From: Neisseria sp.
GTDB taxonomy: Bacteria > Pseudomonadota > Gammaproteobacteria > Burkholderiales > Neisseriaceae
Assembly (NCBI RefSeq): GCF_030530745.1
Contig: NZ_JAUMUI010000003.1
Location: 62,001 to 126,000 of the forward strand
DNA: 64,000 bases
Direction: 5' to 3'
Below the pieces are notes generated by a model. It was given only the letters and a program-made list of their open reading frames with translations, did not search any database and was not told the DNA's origin. Of the stretch, positions 49,323-60,095 are shown piece after piece. Numbering within the stretch: the first letter of the stretch is position 1; every line of letters starts with the position of its first letter. Position numbers and translations under genes: made by a program.

Positions 49323-51116
49323 ATGAAAAACATCAGAAATTTTTCAATTATCGCCCACATCGACCACGGCAAATCCACCCTCGCCGACCGCTTTATCCAA
49401 TATTGCGGCGGTTTGGAAATGCGTGAAATGAGCACGCAGGTGCTGGATTCCATGGATATCGAAAAAGAACGCGGCATCACCATCAAAGCACAAACCGCCG
49501 CCCTCAACTATAAAGCGAGAAACGGCGAAACCTACCTGCTCAACTTAATCGACACCCCCGGACACGTTGATTTTTCTTACGAAGTCTCCCGCTCGCTTTC
49601 CGCCTGCGAAGGTGCGCTCTTGGTGGTAGACGCTTCGCAGGGCGTGGAAGCGCAAACCGTGGCCAACTGCTACACCGCCATTGATTTGGGCGTGGAAGTG
49701 GTGCCCGTTTTAAACAAAATCGACCTGCCCGCAGCCGATCCCGACCGTGTGGCGCAAGAAATCGAAGACATCATCGGCATCGACGCCGCAGACGCAGTGC
49801 AGTGCTCTGCCAAAAGCGGTATGGGCGTGGAAGACGTGCTCGAAGAAATCGTGGCAAAAATCCCCGCGCCCGAAGGCGATGAAAACGCACCGCTGCAAGC
49901 CATGATTATCGATTCGTGGTTTGATAATTATGTGGGCGTAGTGATGCTTGTCCGCATCAAACAAGGCCGTCTGAAACTGAAAGACAAACTGCTGTTTATG
50001 AGCACCAAGGCCGAAACGCAGGCCGAACAGCTGGGTGTATTTACCCCGAAATCACTGCCCAAACCCGAATTGAAAGCCGGCGAAGTTGGCTTTCTGATTA
50101 CCGGCATCAAAGAGCTGAACGCCGCCAAGGTGGGCGACACAGTAACACTGGCGGCCAACCCCGCACAGACCGCACTGCCGGGGTTCCAAGAGGTGCAGTC
50201 GCAGGTGTTTGCGGGGCTTTATCCGGTGGAAAGCCACGACTACGAAGCCCTGCGCGACGCGCTGGAAAAACTGCAATTAAACGATGCCTCGCTGAAATTC
50301 GAGCCGGAGGTGTCGCAGGCGTTGGGCTTCGGCTTCCGCTGCGGCTTTTTGGGGCTGCTGCATCTGGAAATCGTGCAGGAGCGTTTGGAGCGCGAGTTCG
50401 ATATGGACTTAATCACCACCGCGCCGACGGTGGTGTATGAGGTGCTGCTGAAAAACGGCGAAAAAATCGAGGTGGAAAACCCGTCGAAACTGCCCGACGC
50501 AGGCAGCATCGACACCATTTTCGAACCGGTTATCACCGCCACCATTCTGGTGCCGCAGGAATATGTGGGCGCAGTGATGACGCTGTGCAGCCAAAAGCGC
50601 GGCGTGCAGAAAAACATGCAGTATATGGGCCGGCAGGTGATGCTCACCTACGATTTGCCCATGAACGAAGTGGTGATGGACTTTTTCGACAAACTCAAAT
50701 CCACCTCCCGCGGCTATGCTTCGCTGGATTACGAATTTAAAGAATTCCAGGCCGCCGATTTGATCAAACTCGACATTATGGTGAACGGCGAAAAAGTCGA
50801 CGCCCTAAGCCTGATCGTGCACCGTTCCAACGCCGTGTTCCGCGGCCGCGAGCTGGCGGCGAAAATGCGCGAACTGATTCCGCGCCAAATGTTCGACATT
50901 GCCGTGCAGGCCGCCATCGGCAGCCAGATTATCGCCCGTGAAACCGTAAAGGCCCTGCGCAAAAACGTATTGGCAAAATGCTACGGCGGCGATATTACCC
51001 GCAAGAAAAAACTCTTGGAAAAACAAAAAGCCGGCAAACGCCGCATGAAGCAGGTAGGTAATGTGGAAATTCCGCAGAGCGCATTTCTGGCGATTCTGCA
51101 GGTTGGGGACAAATAA
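49323..51116 (+). CDS. lepA: Elongation factor 4 (LepA)
   Basis: Translational GTPase acting on ribosomes. The 597 residues start [20 protein letters not shown] (P-loop near 10-17). G-domain motifs are [12 protein letters not shown] and [12 protein letters not shown]. Domains II, III and V follow, with the LepA-specific C-terminal domain containing [22 protein letters not shown]. Length is exactly typical. Its stop overlaps the lepB start by one base (TAATG), so the pair is translated as an operon. Confidence 0.97.
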   Translation: MKNIRNFSIIAHIDHGKSTLADRFIQYCGGLEMREMSTQVLDSMDIEKERGITIKAQTAALNYKARNGETYLLNLIDTPGHVDFSYEVSRSLSACEGALLVVDASQGVEAQTVANCYTAIDLGVEVVPVLNKIDLPAADPDRVAQEIEDIIGIDAADAVQCSAKSGMGVEDVLEEIVAKIPAPEGDENAPLQAMIIDSWFDNYVGVVMLVRIKQGRLKLKDKLLFMSTKAETQAEQLGVFTPKSLPKPELKAGEVGFLITGIKELNAAKVGDTVTLAANPAQTALPGFQEVQSQVFAGLYPVESHDYEALRDALEKLQLNDASLKFEPEVSQALGFGFRCGFLGLLHLEIVQERLEREFDMDLITTAPTVVYEVLLKNGEKIEVENPSKLPDAGSIDTIFEPVITATILVPQEYVGAVMTLCSQKRGVQKNMQYMGRQVMLTYDLPMNEVVMDFFDKLKSTSRGYASLDYEFKEFQAADLIKLDIMVNGEKVDALSLIVHRSNAVFRGRELAAKMRELIPRQMFDIAVQAAIGSQIIARETVKALRKNVLAKCYGGDITRKKKLLEKQKAGKRRMKQVGNVEIPQSAFLAILQVGDK

Positions 51117-52099
51117 TGAACAACACTTTGATTTGGGGTGCAGTGGCCGCTTTGCTTGCCGGCCTGGTTTTATATGTGAAAAGCAGTAAGTCGCGCGAAG
51201 AAGGCGGCGAATGGAGCGGCGGCCTGCAATGGGGCTATCTGCTGATGATGGTGGGCGTGTTCGGCTTATTGTCGGCCTTTATGAGCTTCACCGCCGTTTT
51301 ACTGGTTTTCGTGCTGTTTACCGGCATCGTGTGGTTTGTCCACAAAGGCCGTCTGAAAAAGAACCCGACCGGCGACAGCAACCATTTCACCGACTATATG
51401 AGCGGGTTTTTCCCGATTATCCTGGCGGTATTCGTGCTGCGTACTTTTGTGGCCGAACCGTTTCAAATCCCGTCGAGCTCCATGCGGCCGGGGTTGGTGG
51501 TGGGCGACTTTATTCTGGTTAATAAATTTTCCTACGGCATCCGCACGCCGATTATCAATAATGTGCTGATTTCCACCGGAGAGGTGGAGCGCGGTGATGT
51601 AGTAGTGTTCAACTACCCCGAAGATACCAGAATCAACTACATCAAACGCGCGGTAGGGCTGCCGGGCGACGTTGTCGAATACAGCAACAAGGTTTTGAGC
51701 ATCAACGGCCAGGTTGTTGAAGACCGCTCTGCCGGCATTCAAAGCTACCGCGAAAATACGCCGCAATACGGTCTGATTACCATTGAAGCCCAAGCATTCA
51801 AAGAAACCATAGGTTCGCACCAATTCGAAGTGCTCAAAATTCCCGGCCAGCCCAGCTTTCTGCCGCAGGGCGTGCGCCCCGACTTTGCCCACCGCCAAAG
51901 CTGCGAATACGCCGAAGACGGCTCATGGTTCCGCTGCACCGTGCCTGAAGGCCATTATTTTATGATGGGCGACAACCGCGACAACAGCGAAGATTCCCGT
52001 TATTGGGGTTTTGTGAGCGACAAGCTGATTGTAGGTAAAGCATTTTTTATTTGGATGAATTTCGGCGACATCAGCCGCGTGGGTACCGGTATACGGTAA
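51116..52099 (+). CDS. lepB: Signal peptidase I
   Basis: Inner-membrane serine/lysine protease removing signal peptides from exported proteins such as AniA's partners and Slam. The 327 residues have N-terminal membrane segments (about 5-21 and 40-75), a third near 95-112, then the catalytic domain. The nucleophile is Ser122 in IPSSSMRPG and the general base is Lys177 in INYIKRAVGLPGD. MMGDNRDNSEDSRYWGFV is the C-terminal signature. It overlaps lepA and ends at a DUS terminator. Confidence 0.97.
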   Translation: MNNTLIWGAVAALLAGLVLYVKSSKSREEGGEWSGGLQWGYLLMMVGVFGLLSAFMSFTAVLLVFVLFTGIVWFVHKGRLKKNPTGDSNHFTDYMSGFFPIILAVFVLRTFVAEPFQIPSSSMRPGLVVGDFILVNKFSYGIRTPIINNVLISTGEVERGDVVVFNYPEDTRINYIKRAVGLPGDVVEYSNKVLSINGQVVEDRSAGIQSYRENTPQYGLITIEAQAFKETIGSHQFEVLKIPGQPSFLPQGVRPDFAHRQSCEYAEDGSWFRCTVPEGHYFMMGDNRDNSEDSRYWGFVSDKLIVGKAFFIWMNFGDISRVGTGIR

Positions 52100-52108
52100 C
52101 TTTCCGGC

Positions 52109-52138
52109 AAGGCCGTCTGAAAACATTTCAGACGGCCT
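52109..52138 (+). terminator. lepB terminator (inverted DUS pair)
   Basis: AAGGCCGTCTGAAAA and TTTCAGACGGCCTT form a stem just after the lepB stop. Confidence 0.7.
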
Positions 52139-52213
52139 TTGGCTTTAAGGGGGCATCATAATAAAAGTTTAAGGCGTTTAGCCAGAAAGCTGATTCTGAA
52201 AAAGCAGGCAAAG

Positions 52214-52245
52214 AAAAAAGCACCGGTTTTAAGCGGTGCTTTTTT
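52214..52245 (-). terminator. Terminator of the tRNA operon
   Basis: AAAAAAGCACCG and CGGTGCTTTTTT form a 12-bp perfect stem with U-runs, 12 bases after the tRNA-Asp 3' end on the minus strand. Confidence 0.85.
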
Positions 52246-52256
52246 CTTTAAAGGTT

Positions 52257-52333
52257 TGGCGGAGTGGACGGGGCTCGAACCCGCGACCCCCGGCGTGACA
52301 GGCCGGTATTCTAACCAACTGAACTACCACTCC
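52257..52333 (-). tRNA. tRNA-Asp (GTC)
   Basis: The minus-strand sequence starts GGAGTGGTAGTTCAG, has the anticodon loop CTGTCAC with GTC, the T-arm GGGTTCGAGCCCC and an encoded CCA. The acceptor stem GGAGTGG pairs with CCACTCC, and the discriminator is G. It is the second gene of a two-tRNA unit. Confidence 0.97.
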
Positions 52334-52345
52334 GCGCAGAAAACT

Positions 52346-52421
52346 TGGTGGGTGATGACGGAGTCGAACCGCCGACATTCTGCTTGTAAGGCAGACGCTC
52401 TACCAACTGAGCTAATCACCC
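52346..52421 (-). tRNA. tRNA-Val (TAC)
   Basis: The minus-strand sequence starts GGGTGATTAGCTCAG, has the anticodon loop CTTACAA with TAC, the T-arm GGCGGTTCGACTCCG and an encoded CCA. It lies 12 bases upstream of tRNA-Asp and is transcribed first. Confidence 0.97.
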
Positions 52422-52442
52422 GTACCGTCTTGCGAAGGCGTA

Positions 52443-52471
52443 ATTAAACCAAAATCCCGAAGCTTGTGCAA
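52443..52471 (-). promoter_or_regulatory. Promoter of the tRNA-Val/tRNA-Asp operon
   Basis: On the minus strand TTGCAC (52466-52471), a 17-base spacer and TTTAAT (52443-52448), 21 bases upstream of tRNA-Val. Confidence 0.65.
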
Positions 52472-52563
52472 GCATTTTTTCGGCCTGATAAATCACTTTT
52501 TAACAAACCCATGAAATATAAAAATTAGTTTTCAGACGGCCTAAACTTTGCGGCCGGCAATGT

Positions 52564-53634
52564 TTAACGTTTTTCCTGTTTGCGTATCAGATACACGCCC
52601 AAAACGGCAAACAGAACTGTCGGCAGCACGGCGGCTGCAAACGGCGGGATTCCGTAAAGCTGCCCGGTAAAACTGAACAACCGGCCTGCAAAATGGAATG
52701 CCAAACCCAAACAGATGCCGCCGAACAGTTTCAAGCCCATATTGCCGCGTCGGGTGTTTTGCGGGGTAAACGCCAGCGCCACCAACGCCATCACCAAGGC
52801 GGCGACGGGATACATCAGTTTGCGCCACCAAGCGATTTCGTAGAGCTTGGTTTGCTGCCGGTTGTTTTTCAGATGGCCTATATAAGTGGTTAATTCGGAC
52901 ACCGACATTTGTTCCGGCTTCACCAGCAACACGTCCAGCAGGCCGCGTTGCAGCCTGACCGGCCAGTTTTGTTCGGCCTGTGTTTCGGTGCGCACCGCTT
53001 CGCCGTCAAGCAGGCTGCGGCGCACGTTTTTCAGCTGCCAGCTGTTATCTGTGTTCAGCGTTGCGGATTCCGCTTCCACCGCTTCGGCCAGTTGGAAGGC
53101 TTCGTTGTGCCGCCACACTTTCACGCCCAACAGGGTATGGTCGGGCAGCATTTCGCGCACGTTGATAATGTTGTTCTGCTCTTTCAGCCACAAGCCCTGC
53201 GCACCCGTGCTGATGCGGCCGCTGGTAGCGGTGGCTTTCATGTTTTCGGCGCTTTGGCTCAGCGACGGCGCCAGCCATTCGCCCAAGACGGCGGTGGCAA
53301 CGGCGAAAATCAGGCCGAAACGCAGCAAGACGGCAATCAGCTTCCCGGTGCTCATGCCGCTGGTTTTCATTACCGTGATTTCGCTGCCCGAAGCGAGCTG
53401 GCTCAAGGCAATCAGGCCGCCGATCAGCACGGCCAGCGGCATCAGGTCGTAAGCGCGGGCGGGCATCTGCATCAGCACATACTGCATCATTTTGGTGCCG
53501 TTATAGCTGCCTTTGCCGAGATCGCCCACTTCATTGATGATGTCGAAAAAACTGTAAAGCGCCAGAAAGGCAAGCAGTGCATAAACCGCCATCACGCTGA
53601 GCTGGCGGATAAGGTAGCGGGTAACCAGCTTCAT
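52564..53634 (-). CDS. lptG: LPS export ABC transporter permease LptG
   Basis: Inner-membrane subunit of the LptB2FG complex that extracts lipooligosaccharide for transport to the outer membrane. The 356 residues have three N-terminal and three C-terminal helices around a periplasmic beta-jellyroll (about 130-265). They begin LVTRYLIRQLSVMAVYALLAFLALYSFFDI, with coupling segment LASGSEITVMKTSGMST. The last segment ends GVYLIRKQEKR. Its ATG overlaps the lptF stop (ATGA), so it is translationally coupled. Confidence 0.93.
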   Translation of the reverse strand: MKLVTRYLIRQLSVMAVYALLAFLALYSFFDIINEVGDLGKGSYNGTKMMQYVLMQMPARAYDLMPLAVLIGGLIALSQLASGSEITVMKTSGMSTGKLIAVLLRFGLIFAVATAVLGEWLAPSLSQSAENMKATATSGRISTGAQGLWLKEQNNIINVREMLPDHTLLGVKVWRHNEAFQLAEAVEAESATLNTDNSWQLKNVRRSLLDGEAVRTETQAEQNWPVRLQRGLLDVLLVKPEQMSVSELTTYIGHLKNNRQQTKLYEIAWWRKLMYPVAALVMALVALAFTPQNTRRGNMGLKLFGGICLGLAFHFAGRLFSFTGQLYGIPPFAAAVLPTVLFAVLGVYLIRKQEKR

Positions 53635-54743
53635 CCGGCACCGCCTTTCAAGCTGAGTTTTACTGCGCGCCAGAAAGGCTGTGCAGGCATGCTGCGCACG
53701 CGCAGCAGGATAACGGCGACGGCGGCAATCAAGATGTGCATGGGCAGCATACCGAGCCAGAAATTTAGTTTGCCGCCTTCCACCGCATTGCGCAGAAAGG
53801 TAAGGCCGTTTTGGTAAACCAGATACATGCCGATGGCGATGAGGATATTATAGGTGTGTCCCGTGCGCGGGTTGAAATAGGAAAGCGGCACGGCGAGTAT
53901 GCTCAACAGCAGCACGCTGACAGGCAGCGACAGCCGCCACATCAGCTCGGCCCGGTGTTGCGGGTTGCTGCTGCCGAAAAGTTTTTCGGTGGGAATGGTG
54001 CGGCGGTGTGAAATCGGATCGACGATTTTCGGCGTGGTGCTGATAATCAGGCTCAGATGTTCGAACGACACTTGGTTATAGTCGGCCCGGCCGGGCTTGC
54101 CGCTGTAACGGTAGCCGTTGCTCAGCTCCAGCGTGCGTTTGTTGTCTTTCAGGGAAAACGTGCCTTCTTCGGCGAAAACGATGTTGTCGTTGCCTTTACT
54201 GTCGGTTTCACGCAAAAACAGGTTTTTCATAATGCCTGAATCCGTATCGAAGGTTTCTACGAAATACACACGTCCGCCGCGCTTGCCCAGCGCGCGGAAT
54301 TCGCCCGCCTCAACCAACGAGAGCTCTTGCTTCTGCTTCAGAATTTCAGAATATTCGCGGCTGCGCAGCTCCGCCCACGGCATCACAAAAAGCTGCATCA
54401 CCGCAATCAGCAGGGCGAACGGCACGGCAAACTGCAACACGGGGCGTATCCATTGTTTCAGCGCCAGCCCGCACGAGAGCCAAACCGACATTTCGCTGTC
54501 GCGCCAATAACGGGTCAGCACGGTGAGCGTGCTGATATAGGCGGTGAGCACCAACAAGAGCGGCGTCATGCCGATAACCCAAAAGCCCACCAGCGCGGCC
54601 ACGGCGTCAATCGCCACGCGGCCGTCGGCGGCGCGCCCAAGCAGGTTGACGGCCTGTGTGGACACCAACACCGCCAGCAGCACCACGAAAATGCCCACGG
54701 CGGTGAAAGAAAGTTCTTTGATAAAATTTCGTTGATAAATCAT
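53631..54743 (-). CDS. lptF: LPS export ABC transporter permease LptF
   Basis: Partner of LptG with the same layout in 370 residues: helices at about 12-32, 50-75 and 97-118, periplasmic domain (about 130-265) and three C-terminal helices. It begins IYQRNFIKELSFTAVGIFVVLLA. The cytoplasmic coupling region is LTRYWRDSEMSVWLSCG. First gene of lptF-lptG, reading leftward and divergent from pepA. The ATP-binding subunit gene lptB is not in the window. Confidence 0.93.
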   Translation of the reverse strand: MIYQRNFIKELSFTAVGIFVVLLAVLVSTQAVNLLGRAADGRVAIDAVAALVGFWVIGMTPLLLVLTAYISTLTVLTRYWRDSEMSVWLSCGLALKQWIRPVLQFAVPFALLIAVMQLFVMPWAELRSREYSEILKQKQELSLVEAGEFRALGKRGGRVYFVETFDTDSGIMKNLFLRETDSKGNDNIVFAEEGTFSLKDNKRTLELSNGYRYSGKPGRADYNQVSFEHLSLIISTTPKIVDPISHRRTIPTEKLFGSSNPQHRAELMWRLSLPVSVLLLSILAVPLSYFNPRTGHTYNILIAIGMYLVYQNGLTFLRNAVEGGKLNFWLGMLPMHILIAAVAVILLRVRSMPAQPFWRAVKLSLKGGAG

Positions 54744-54900
54744 AAAATAGCCGCTTCAAATGGCGGGGTTGGCGTGATATGGCGGAAAACCGGATGCAAA
54801 CAACGGCGGCAATAAGTTTTCCGCCACGGGGTTTCCCCAAGGTTTCGGGCAGACCGATGATAGAGTACAATCAAACCGATATGTTTCAGACGGCCTGTAA

Positions 54901-56385
<1,485 letters not shown>

Positions 56386-56409
56386 ATACCGTTAAATCAA
56401 ACGCAGCAT

Positions 56410-56453
56410 AGGCCGTCTGAAAACAAAACGCGGTTTCCGTTTTCAGACGGCCT
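56410..56453 (+). terminator. pepA terminator (inverted DUS pair)
   Basis: AGGCCGTCTGAAAAC and GTTTTCAGACGGCCT form a 15-bp stem around a 14-base loop. Confidence 0.65.
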
Positions 56454-56517
56454 GTTTATATATGACAAAAATATAAACCCAATCCCAATCAAGCCCTTAA
56501 AGCTTACTCACAAAAGC

Positions 56518-56526
56518 TGTGGATAA
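56518..56526 (-). promoter_or_regulatory. DnaA box
   Basis: TGTGGATAA on the plus strand, the exact complement of the consensus TTATCCACA. Confidence 0.6.
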
Positions 56527-56697
56527 CTGTGTGGAAAGTTTGTGAAATCCCCGCGTTTTCCCCGCAAAATCAAGCTTTGCATATTGTTGCACAAAAATTA
56601 AGCCCAAATAAAAAACATTTATATATCAAATAAATAACCACTTCAAACAGTTGTCAAGCCCCTTATTCCGCATACTTGTCAATGCCGTAACTATTGA

Positions 56698-56706
56698 TGT
56701 GGATAA
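56698..56706 (-). promoter_or_regulatory. DnaA box
   Basis: A second exact TGTGGATAA, 180 bases from the first and in the same orientation. Confidence 0.6.
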
Positions 56707-56778
56707 AGAAAATATTTTCTTGACAAAACACCCCGAAGCGATAATCTCGCGCCACGCAAAGATTTATCAAAACCCATC

Positions 56779-57954
56779 ATGCTTTCCGAACGCCAAACCT
56801 GCCTGCCCCCGAAAACCGAATCCGCACCCGTTTGCTGGATTTTCTGCACCGTTATCGACAATTTCGGCGACATCGGCGTGTCGTGGCGGCTTGCACAAAT
56901 GCTCCGCAACGAGCTTGGCTGGCTGGTGCACTTATGGATTGACGATACCGGAGCCCTGCGCGCACTCTGCCCCGATTTGCCCGCCCCGCCCTGTACGCAC
57001 CAAAATATCCATATCCGCCTGTGGAACCCCAACGGTGCAGAAGGCTTGGAATCCGCCCCGCCGCCCGACACCGTTATCGAAACCTTCGCCTGCAACCTGC
57101 CGCCCAACGTAACGGCGGCAATAGCCGCAGCCCGGCCGCTGTGGCTGAATTGGGAATACCTGAGCGCCGAGGCCGGCAACGAACGCCTGCACGCCCTTCC
57201 CTCGCCGCAGGCAAACGGCCTGCAAAAATATTTCTGGTTTATGGGCTTTACCGAAAAAAGCGGCGGCCTGCTGTGCGAGCGGGATTACGCCGAGCGCAGC
57301 CGCTTCAACACGGCCCAATGGCGTACCCGCCTGATGCTGTCCGAAAAAACCGCCCCCGAATGGCTGCTGTTCGGCTACGAAAGCCCCGTTTGGGCCCAAT
57401 GGCTGGATATGTGGCGGCAAAACGGCGAACCCGTTACCCTCCTGCTGGCCGGCAGGCAAATCACCGACAGCCTGAAAGCCGCCGCAGCCGTTCCGCACCA
57501 TGCCCTGCAACAGACGGGCGACACGTTTCAGACGGCCTGCGTAACCCTAATCCGCATCCCTTTCGTGCCGCAACACGATTTCGACCGCCTGCTGCACCTT
57601 GCCGACGGCCTGATTGTGCGCGGCGAAGACAGCTTCGTGCGCGCCCAGTTTGCTGCCAAGCCCTTTTTCTGGCACATCTACCCGCAGGAAGAAGCCGTGC
57701 ATATCGAAAAACTGCACGCATTTTGGGACAGGGCCTATGCGTATTACCCTGAGGACGTCCGCACCGCCCACCGGCAGTTGTCAGACGAACTCAACGGTGC
57801 AGCCGCCCTCTCCCCCACGCAACGCCTGGCCGCCTGGCAAACGCTGCAAAGATGCGCCACAAACTGGCAAAAAAGCGCGGCAGACTGGCAAAAACACCTG
57901 TTTTCACAACCCACAGCCATAGAAAAACTAGCCAAATTCAACCGGCACCGCTAA
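56779..57954 (+). CDS. earP: EF-P arginine rhamnosyltransferase EarP
   Basis: Uses dTDP-rhamnose to modify Arg32 of EF-P, which lets EF-P relieve stalling at polyproline. The 391 residues begin with the family signature CTVIDNFGDIGVSWRLAQML, which contains the catalytic Asp residues. The C-terminal sugar-nucleotide-binding segment is VRGEDSFVRAQFAAKPFFWHIYPQEE. An in-frame uptake sequence encodes TFQTAC near residue 252. It lies 42 bp upstream of efp in the same direction, the standard arrangement. Confidence 0.95.
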   Translation: MLSERQTCLPPKTESAPVCWIFCTVIDNFGDIGVSWRLAQMLRNELGWLVHLWIDDTGALRALCPDLPAPPCTHQNIHIRLWNPNGAEGLESAPPPDTVIETFACNLPPNVTAAIAAARPLWLNWEYLSAEAGNERLHALPSPQANGLQKYFWFMGFTEKSGGLLCERDYAERSRFNTAQWRTRLMLSEKTAPEWLLFGYESPVWAQWLDMWRQNGEPVTLLLAGRQITDSLKAAAAVPHHALQQTGDTFQTACVTLIRIPFVPQHDFDRLLHLADGLIVRGEDSFVRAQFAAKPFFWHIYPQEEAVHIEKLHAFWDRAYAYYPEDVRTAHRQLSDELNGAAALSPTQRLAAWQTLQRCATNWQKSAADWQKHLFSQPTAIEKLAKFNRHR

Positions 57955-57996
57955 AATAACGCGTTTTATTTTCACTGAATACCGATTGGAAACACT

Positions 57997-58557
57997 ATGA
58001 AAACCGCACAAGAACTGCGCGCAGGCAACGTATTTATGGTCGGCAACGACCCGATGGTGGTGCAAAAAACCGAATACATCAAAGGCGGCCGCTCTTCCGC
58101 CAAAGTGAGCATGAAGCTGAAAAACCTGCTCACCGGCGCCGCCACCGAAACCATCTACAAAGCCGACGACAAATTCGACGTTGTCGTTTTGGCGCGCAAA
58201 AACTGCACCTACAGCTACTTCGCCGACCCCATGTATGTTTTCATGGACGAAGAATTCAACCAATACGAAATTGAAGCCGAAAACATCGGCGACGCCCTGA
58301 AATTCATCGTCGACGGCATGGAAGACGTGTGCGAAGTAACTTTCTACGAAGGCAACCCGATTTCCGTAGAGCTGCCCACCATCATCGTGCGCGAGGTGGA
58401 ATACACCGAACCGGCCGTTAAAGGCGACACTTCGGGCAAAGTTATGAAAACCGCCCGTTTGGTCGGCGGCACCGAAATCCAAGTGATGGCCTACGTTGAA
58501 AACGGCGACAAAGTGGAAATCGACACCCGCACCGGCGAATTCCGCAAACGTGCCTAA
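57997..58557 (+). CDS. efp: Elongation factor P (Arg32 type)
   Basis: Binds ribosomes stalled at consecutive prolines. The 186 residues have the three beta-barrel domains of the family. The tip loop reads [11 protein letters not shown] with Arg at position 32, the residue rhamnosylated by EarP, instead of the Lys used by the EpmA pathway. The C-terminal signature ends [17 protein letters not shown]. Paired with earP. Followed by a DUS terminator. Confidence 0.97.
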   Translation: MKTAQELRAGNVFMVGNDPMVVQKTEYIKGGRSSAKVSMKLKNLLTGAATETIYKADDKFDVVVLARKNCTYSYFADPMYVFMDEEFNQYEIEAENIGDALKFIVDGMEDVCEVTFYEGNPISVELPTIIVREVEYTEPAVKGDTSGKVMKTARLVGGTEIQVMAYVENGDKVEIDTRTGEFRKRA

Positions 58558-58587
58558 AGTTTGATTACCCCTGCCAGAACAAGGTTT

Positions 58588-58618
58588 GGCCGTCTGAAAA
58601 CATATTTTTCAGACGGCC
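58588..58618 (+). terminator. efp terminator (inverted DUS pair)
   Basis: GGCCGTCTGAAAA and TTTTCAGACGGCC form a 13-bp stem 30 bases after the stop. Confidence 0.7.
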
Positions 58619-58801
58619 TTATTGTTTTTAAGCCCGGCGGCAGCGGGCAGATTTGGCCAACAGCCCGGCATTTTGCCGTGCAGGATAACGTCCCTTGATT
58701 CGGCAGCCGTATTCCCCAGCCATACTGTAACGGGCTTGGCAATTGTAAACCCCTGCCTCTTGTGCCAAAATCTTTGCCGTTCACTCTGCAAAGGAAAAAC
58801 C

Positions 58802-59998
58802 ATGTTCCGACACATCGACTTCTACCCCGGCGATCCAATTTTGAGCCTGGTCGAAACCTATAACAACGACCCGCGCGGCCACAAAGTAAATCTCGGTATC
58901 GGCATTTATTTCGATGAAAACGGCAAACTGCCGCTGCTGGACTCCGTGCGGGCTGCCGAAACGAAACGTGCCGCCGCCGCGCAGCCGCGCCCCTATCTGC
59001 CGATGGAGGGCTTGGACAGCTACCGCCGTGCGGTACAGAAACTGCTGTTCGGTGCCGACTGCACGGCATTGAAAGAAAACCGCATCGCTACCATCCAAAC
59101 CCTCGGCGGTTCGGGCGCACTCAAAGTGGGCGCTGATTTTCTGCACCGCTGGTTTCCCAAAGCCAAAGCCTATGTGAGCGATCCCACTTGGGACAACCAC
59201 AAAGGCATTTTCGAGGGCGCGGGTTTTGAAGTCGGCACTTATCCTTACTACGACTCCGAAACGGGCGGCGTGAAATTCGAGGAAATGCTGGCCTTTTTCT
59301 TAAGCCTGCCCGAACACAGCGTGCTGGTGCTGCACCCCTGCTGCCACAACCCCACCGGCGTGGATCTAACGCCCGCACAATGGGATGCGGTGCTCGAAAT
59401 CGTGCAAACCCGCAAGCTGATTCCGTTTATGGACATCGCCTACCAAGGTTTCGGCGAAAACTTTGACAGCGACGCCTACGCCATCCGCAAAGCCGTTATG
59501 ATGGGGCTGCTGCTATTCGTCAGCAATTCTTTCTCTAAAAACTTGTCGCTCTACGGCGAACGCGCCGGCGGCCTGAGCGTGGTATGCCCCAGCGAAAAAG
59601 AAGCCGCCTTGGTGTTCGGCCAGCTTAAGTTTACCGTGCGCCGCATCTATTCCAGCCCGCCCGCACATGGCGGCTATATCGCGGCAGACGTGATGAACAC
59701 GCCCGAACTGTTCGCGCAATGGGAAAGCGAGGTTTACGCCATGCGCGACCGCATCCGCGCCATGCGGCAGAAATTGTATGAAGTGCTCTCTGAAAAAGTG
59801 CCGGGCAGAAATTTCGACTATTTCATCACCCAGCGCGGCATGTTCAGCTACACCGGCCTTTCCCCCGAACAAGTGCAGCGCCTGCAAAGCGAATTTGCGG
59901 TTTATCTGGTTTCCTCCGGCCGCATGTGCGTGGCGGGGCTGAACGAAGGCAATGTTGGCTATGTGGCCGATGCGTTTGCCGCCGTGTTGAACGGGTAA
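58802..59998 (+). CDS. tyrB: Aromatic/aspartate aminotransferase (class I)
   Basis: PLP enzyme exchanging amino groups between aspartate or aromatic amino acids and 2-oxo acids. The start [20 protein letters not shown] (398 aa) has AAAGGA 7 bases upstream and fits the family; the open frame upstream is not homologous. Family segments are [50 protein letters not shown], the PLP lysine in [16 protein letters not shown], and Arg in [11 protein letters not shown]. The aspC/tyrB choice of symbol is uncertain because substrate range cannot be read from sequence. Confidence 0.88.
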   Translation: MFRHIDFYPGDPILSLVETYNNDPRGHKVNLGIGIYFDENGKLPLLDSVRAAETKRAAAAQPRPYLPMEGLDSYRRAVQKLLFGADCTALKENRIATIQTLGGSGALKVGADFLHRWFPKAKAYVSDPTWDNHKGIFEGAGFEVGTYPYYDSETGGVKFEEMLAFFLSLPEHSVLVLHPCCHNPTGVDLTPAQWDAVLEIVQTRKLIPFMDIAYQGFGENFDSDAYAIRKAVMMGLLLFVSNSFSKNLSLYGERAGGLSVVCPSEKEAALVFGQLKFTVRRIYSSPPAHGGYIAADVMNTPELFAQWESEVYAMRDRIRAMRQKLYEVLSEKVPGRNFDYFITQRGMFSYTGLSPEQVQRLQSEFAVYLVSSGRMCVAGLNEGNVGYVADAFAAVLNG

Positions 59999-60035
59999 AA
60001 CCTCCGCTGGTTCAATCCGTTAGTTAGAAATCATC

Positions 60036-60066
60036 AAGGCCGTCCGAAATATTTTCAGACGGCCTT
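60036..60066. terminator. Terminator between tyrB and glcB (imperfect DUS pair)
   Basis: AAGGCCGTCCGAAA (one change from the uptake sequence) and TTTTCAGACGGCCTT form a stem between convergent genes. Confidence 0.65.
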
Positions 60067-60095
60067 TAATTCCGTTTAAAACTACCGTTTTAAAA

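Larger units (their letters stand above)
56454..56778. other. AT-rich intergenic region with DnaA boxes
   Basis: About 325 bp without a gene. It has two perfect DnaA boxes on the same strand, a TTTATATATCAAATAAATAA stretch near 56619-56638, and a TTGACA (56722-56727) that could serve as -35 for earP with TAATCT downstream. Confidence 0.6.

Noticed and set aside
56454-56778. Calling this region the chromosomal origin
   Set aside because: Only two DnaA boxes are exact, and origin-linked genes (dnaA, dnaN, rpmH, gyrB) are absent. It is kept as a finding to test instead.
58622-58801. 60-residue N-terminal extension of the aminotransferase
   Set aside because: It has no homology to the family, and a good ribosome-binding site precedes the ATG at 58802.
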